This document shows positions 63,150-64,000 of a stretch of 64,000 nt of DNA, piece by piece. Position numbers and translations under genes: made by a program. Under the pieces are notes generated by a model. That model saw nothing but the letters and a program-made list of their open reading frames with translations. It was not told where the DNA came from and did no database searches. The DNA comes from Paracoccus sp. (in: a-proteobacteria) (GTDB lineage: Bacteria; Pseudomonadota; Alphaproteobacteria; Rhodobacterales; Rhodobacteraceae), in contig NZ_JAUNTN010000008.1 in NCBI RefSeq assembly GCF_030538695.1, positions 1 to 64,000 of the forward strand, written 5' to 3'. How positions within the stretch are numbered: position 1 is the first letter of the stretch; the number at the start of each line of letters is the position of its first letter.

Positions 63150-64000
63150 ATGAACAAGATCAGCATGAACCGGCGCAGTCTGATGATGATGGCGGGTATG
63201 ACCCCGCTGCTGGCGTCGGTCCCGGCCTTGGCGCAGGGGGCAGGGGTGGCACCGTCACAGGGCAGGGCTATGACCATCCGTCTGGGCCAGTTCGGGGTCA
63301 GCACCCTGCTGGGCGGTCAGAGTATGCGCCCGAATCCGATTGAAACCTTTGGCGTTGGTGCCGACCCCGCCGCGTTTGAGGCTGTCAGCACCGATAACTT
63401 CCTGCCCTCGGACCGCGGCGGCAGCTCTTATACCATGACGCTGGTGAAAACCCCCGAGGCCCTGCTGCTGTTCGATACCGGGCTGGCGGCGGCGGACAGC
63501 GTGGCGGCGCTGGCGGCGGCGGGATACCAGCCGCAGGATGTGACCCATGTCGTGCTGACCCATATGCACGGCGATCATGTCGGCGGGCTGACCGAAGCAG
63601 GCCAGCCGGTTTTTCCCAATGCCGAACTGATCGTGCCAAAGGCGGAAAATGATTACTGGGCCGCGAATCCTTCGGAAGCCTATACGACCCATGTCGCGCC
63701 GCTGATCGGGGCCGCGCGACAGATCGGGCCGGGCGATGAAATCACCCCCGGCATTACCGCCGAGGCCGCCTATGGGCATACGCCGGGCCATACCACCTAT
63801 CTGCTGGAAAGCGAGGGGCAGCGCCTGTTGATCTCGGGCGACAGTTTCAACCATTTCGTCTATTCAGTTGTCCGCCCTGACTGGCATCTGCGGTTCGACA
63901 TCGACAAAGAGGCGGCTGTCCAGACGCGCCGGGCGGTGCTGGCACGGCTGGCGGCGGATCGTATCCCCTTTATCGGCTATCACATGCCTTTTCCGGCGCT
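63150..64000 (+). CDS. Exported MBL-fold metallo-hydrolase, cut by window end
   Basis: An open frame of 283 codons runs off the window end without a stop. It has a Tat-like signal (MNRRSLMMMAGMTPLLASVPALA) and the metallo-beta-lactamase zinc motif THMHGDHVGG with His138, His140, Asp142 and His143, followed by GHTPGHTTYLLE and SGDSF for the third and fourth ligand regions. AGAGGA at 63138-63143 precedes the ATG. Such exported MBL proteins include lactonases and quorum-quenching enzymes, but no specificity can be stated. Confidence 0.85.
   Translation, partial: MNKISMNRRSLMMMAGMTPLLASVPALAQGAGVAPSQGRAMTIRLGQFGVSTLLGGQSMRPNPIETFGVGADPAAFEAVSTDNFLPSDRGGSSYTMTLVKTPEALLLFDTGLAAADSVAALAAAGYQPQDVTHVVLTHMHGDHVGGLTEAGQPVFPNAELIVPKAENDYWAANPSEAYTTHVAPLIGAARQIGPGDEITPGITAEAAYGHTPGHTTYLLESEGQRLLISGDSFNHFVYSVVRPDWHLRFDIDKEAAVQTRRAVLARLAADRIPFIGYHMPFPA

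Overview
The window looks like chromosome of a high-GC alphaproteobacterium of the Rhodobacterales, most likely Paracoccus or a close relative. The strongest pointers are cytochrome c1, whose N-terminus carries the long acidic Ala/Glu/Pro-rich domain known from Paracoccus denitrificans, the petABC order, the long-N-terminus PstC/PstA pair, and the pnp sequence. The genus is inferred from remembered family features; no search was run. No rRNA, tRNA, CRISPR array or intact mobile element was seen.

Layout. 1-790: recombination debris (truncated gene, IS3-family transposase remnant, probable MFS tail). 0.8-4 kb: exported intradiol dioxygenase, TetR regulator divergent from a SugE/Gdx-type exporter, zinc butanediol dehydrogenase. 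4-11 kb: pnp, three overlapping glycan genes, then a convergent MptE-like gene, a 1-Cys peroxiredoxin and a YoaK-type membrane protein. 11-14 kb: aldehyde dehydrogenase overlapping a photolyase. 14-27.6 kb: DmdB-like acyl-CoA ligase, a response regulator/hybrid kinase pair, and a divergent operon of acyl-CoA synthetase, complete branched-chain-type ABC importer, a cysteine-rich unknown protein and a PaaK-like ligase. 27.7-33.8 kb: Pho-boxed pstSCAB-phoU-phoB. 34.7-37.9 kb: cytochrome bc1, flanked by two gene-poor stretches.

39-57 kb is an aromatic-catabolism region in two parts. The first (39.3-49.3 kb) holds a C-C-type hydrolase, an FAH-family enzyme, an isatin-hydrolase-like cyclase, a Rieske ferredoxin, a MetA-pathway outer-membrane protein, a NahR/NodD-like LysR regulator, two flavoprotein hydroxylases, an MFS transporter and a VOC-type extradiol dioxygenase. 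Similar LysR-type T-N11-A sites lie in front of three of its transcription units. Its substrate is unknown to me. The second (49.4-56.9 kb) is a full 3-hydroxybenzoate/gentisate operon: MarR regulator, gentisate dioxygenase, an odd MDMPI-like protein, fumarylpyruvate hydrolase, NagL-type maleylpyruvate isomerase, a TRAP importer and 3-hydroxybenzoate 6-hydroxylase.

57-64 kb holds gamma-glutamyltranspeptidase, then a three-gene unit predicted to act in the periplasm (Tat-exported flavin amine oxidase, small cytochrome c, RidA with a signal peptide), and a divergent pair of a tannase-type esterase and an exported MBL-fold hydrolase cut by the window end. The amine oxidase/cytochrome/RidA unit and the 39-49 kb catabolic locus are the best candidates for undescribed systems.
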